DNA from: Uranotaenia lowii | Taxonomy: Eukaryota > Arthropoda > Insecta > Diptera > Culicidae | Reading direction: 5' to 3' | DNA: 64,000 nt | Assembly (NCBI RefSeq): GCF_029784155.1 | Contig: NC_073693.1 | Span: 190,147,127 to 190,211,126, forward strand | Made by a program: the position numbers and the translations under genes | Notes under the pieces: model-generated | Told to the model about the DNA's origin: nothing | Databases searched by the model: none | The model's input: only the letters and a program-made list of their open reading frames with translations | Shown: one piece after another, positions 62,176-64,000 of the stretch | Numbering within the stretch: the first letter of the stretch is position 1 | Layout: the number at the start of each line of letters is the position of its first letter

Positions 62176-63144
62176 CACTACGAAAAAAATCTGTAAAATC
62201 ACATCACATGTGATGTAAATAAAAAGAAGCATCATATATGACGGAGTTTTCAGTGCTAGCTGTAAATTACACGTCAGTGAAATGTTGCAACGTGTAAAAT
62301 AAAAAATGATGTAAAATTTTACAACATGTAAAATAAAAATGATGTAAATTATAAAACCACTGAATATTGGAAGAAAAACTTTCCAATTGGAATCTGTTTT
62401 GTTTTATTTATTGGTAATTATGATTCAATAATGGAATTATCTCATGTCATAATAAAAATAAAACCTTTTTGTAATTAATTTAATTTATTTCATTTGGTGA
62501 CAATGATTTTCTTAATCTCACATTTTTTTTATATTAGGAGTCACATTCACACTTTTATTTTTTCTCGAAGACCGGATCCAAAGTTGAATAACTTGGAGCC
62601 GCTTCCAGAACCGCATCCTGCTTCACGAAGATCTCTGGGAACTTTAATCGCGGGAAAACTGCTTAAAAAATACTTTTTGGTGCACGACTTTGACTTGACA
62701 CTTTGTTTAAATTTGTCTGATCCTATTAAATTTAAATTCAATGTCCTCATCACATTCCATGTCGTGTAATTTTAAGAAATTTCTATTTCTATTACATCAC
62801 ATATGATGTAATAAAAACGAAGCATCACATATGATTGGATTTTCAGTGCGAGTTGAATATTCCATGTCTGTAAACTTCAAAAGACGTGTAAAATTCAAAG
62901 ACATGTAAAATATTAAAGACGTGTAATATTTAATTCGCACTGAAAATACCGTCGTATGTGATGGTTCTTTTTATTTACATCATATGTGATGTAAATTTAC
63001 ATCAAGTAATCGTGTTCCGTGTCAAGTAATATTTGTGTCATACGAATTCAGTGCTGTTAATGATTCAACTTTTTTTAATTTGTAAATTTACATCAATAAA
63101 TCGCGTTCCACGTAATGTAATGATACAGGTTTTCAATTTCAGTG
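62176..63144. mobile_element. 969-bp TIR element (CACTACG/CACTGAA ends)
   Basis: Left CACTACGAAAAAAATCTGTA; right, reverse-complemented, CACTGAAATTGAAAACCTGT. Arms contain repeated ACATCACATGTGATGT palindromes and TTTACATCA motifs. A plus-strand terminal-exon-like frame (acceptor TATATTAG ending 62,540; frame ...SRRPDPKLNNLEPLPEPHPA... to TAA at 62,767-62,769) is followed by AATAAA at 62,810. Flanking duplication not clear. Confidence 0.75.
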
Positions 63145-63312
63145 TTGTTAGGGCATCCGCAGCAATCGCGAGTATAGTGAAAATGCTCACGCGTTTGATC
63201 ACTTTTAAACCGCACCGGGGGTTAGTATGTGGGTGAGCAAAATAGGGCCGTTGCCGTCGGGACCGACAAAATCACCAAATTTGCTCACTAGAAAGGGGCG
63301 AGAGCAAACATG
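63145..63312. other. Short unassigned spacer
   Basis: Non-repetitive sequence between two CACT-ended elements; GCTCACGCG/TGCTCACTAG phrases, no gene. Confidence 0.35.
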
Positions 63313-64000
63313 CACTGAAAAAAATCTACCATTTAAGGCTAAGTTCAACAAACGATGTTTATTAAAATTTTGTAATTTTGGTAAACAATTTGTTGATTAA
63401 TTAAGCAATTGTGGCTTTTCTTTTGATTCGTTCGAACGTGCGGACGGAATTTTGTTCGCGGGGGGATCGGAAATGTGTCGAAAATTATATAGAGCCATTT
63501 TGGAAGTATTCTGTGCTGGGTCGAAAGAGGTGAAAATTTAGGCCCTCGGAATCAGTGGCCCAGGGTTTGTTCTTCGCAGCCGAGTGGGTCGTCGGAATTA
63601 GCATAATTTTGAACAGTGCAGAACTTGCAATTGACCAGCATCGAGTAACAACAACGTAAGCAATGCAGGTAAGTGAAAAAACTGTTTATTTAGCGAAAAT
63701 TTATTTTTTTAAAATTTTTTTCTACCCTCCGTACAGGTTGGAAAAGTATAGGCAGCAGATAGAAAAAAAAACTTCACTGTCTGACCGGGGCCATGAGCAG
63801 CATCTTTAGCAGATAAGTTTGAACCGGGGCAATGACGCATACAATCCTCCTTCTCGCTGCGCTGCACCAGGGAAAACGGTTCCGACTCACTGAAGCCAAA
63901 GTCTTGGACCAGCGGCGGAAAACCTCCTGTTTGATCGTGGAACTCCACAGCAGCTAGCATATTTCGCGCAAGTTCCGCTGAATTTCGGATGATTCCGGCT
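63313..64000. mobile_element. Start of another CACTGAAA-ended TIR element, cut by window end
   Basis: CACTGAAAAAAATCTACCAT resembles the left ends of the other CACT-ended elements. It contains a plus-strand unit ATGCAG|GTAAGTG (63,663-63,670), acceptor CCTCCGTACAG (ending 63,736) and a five-codon continuation to TAG (63,749-63,751). The right end is outside the window, so the call is tentative. Confidence 0.45.

Overview
The window is eukaryotic and intron-bearing, and looks like insect DNA, most probably a culicine mosquito. The basis is the content: I-, RTE- and CR1-like non-LTR retrotransposons, Ty1/copia and Ty3/gypsy elements, a tRNA-derived SINE, many TIR/foldback elements and arthropod-style Inr+DPE promoters. 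The species assignment is inference. Almost all of the 64 kb is transposable elements, many nested.

Layout. 1-2,445: 3' part of a CR1/Jockey-group non-LTR element that enters from outside the window. 2,850-35,015: a multi-level nest. Its backbone is I-clade sequence read on the minus strand, whose pieces lie in the same order as the full-length I element at 43-49 kb. Into it went a young copia element (2,980-7,346, identical LTRs), a 22.1-kb block bounded by TTTACCGG-rich inverted repeats and a 9-bp duplication (7,551-29,668), a CR1-like fragment, a 1.8-kb insertion with a 26-bp duplication, and a 2-kb TIR element. The 22-kb block holds a second, decayed I-clade element. That element is split by 13.8 kb containing an LTR-like remnant, a hAT-like foldback element, a 123-bp satellite array and, innermost, a complete 9.8-kb gypsy element. 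35-43 kb: an orphan RING-H2 exon, several TIR elements and a decayed RTE element. 43.1-49.6 kb: an Inr+DPE promoter and a first coding exon of a host gene, separated by a full-length 6.2-kb I element. 50-53.6 kb: three TIR elements. 54.9-55.8 kb: the last two exons of DDRGK1 (minus strand). 55.8-64 kb: an I/Ingi-like element carrying a SINE, a CR1-like element, and two CACT-ended TIR elements, in what should be DDRGK1's first intron or 5' flank.

The most unusual recurring signal is that several independent TIR elements with CACTC/CACTG/CACAG ends carry a small gene-like unit instead of a transposase: a donor GTAAGT (or GTAATT), a short intron, a short reading frame and an AATAAA signal. In two related elements (34.5 and 50.4 kb) the first coding exon ends exactly after the ATG (ATG|GTAAGT), and the exon after the intron is recognisably related. 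These could be remnants of transposase genes or maintained micro-genes; codon-level comparison of genomic copies would decide.

Only three host-gene signals are supported: DDRGK1, the RING-H2 exon, and the promoter plus first exon around the I-element insertion.
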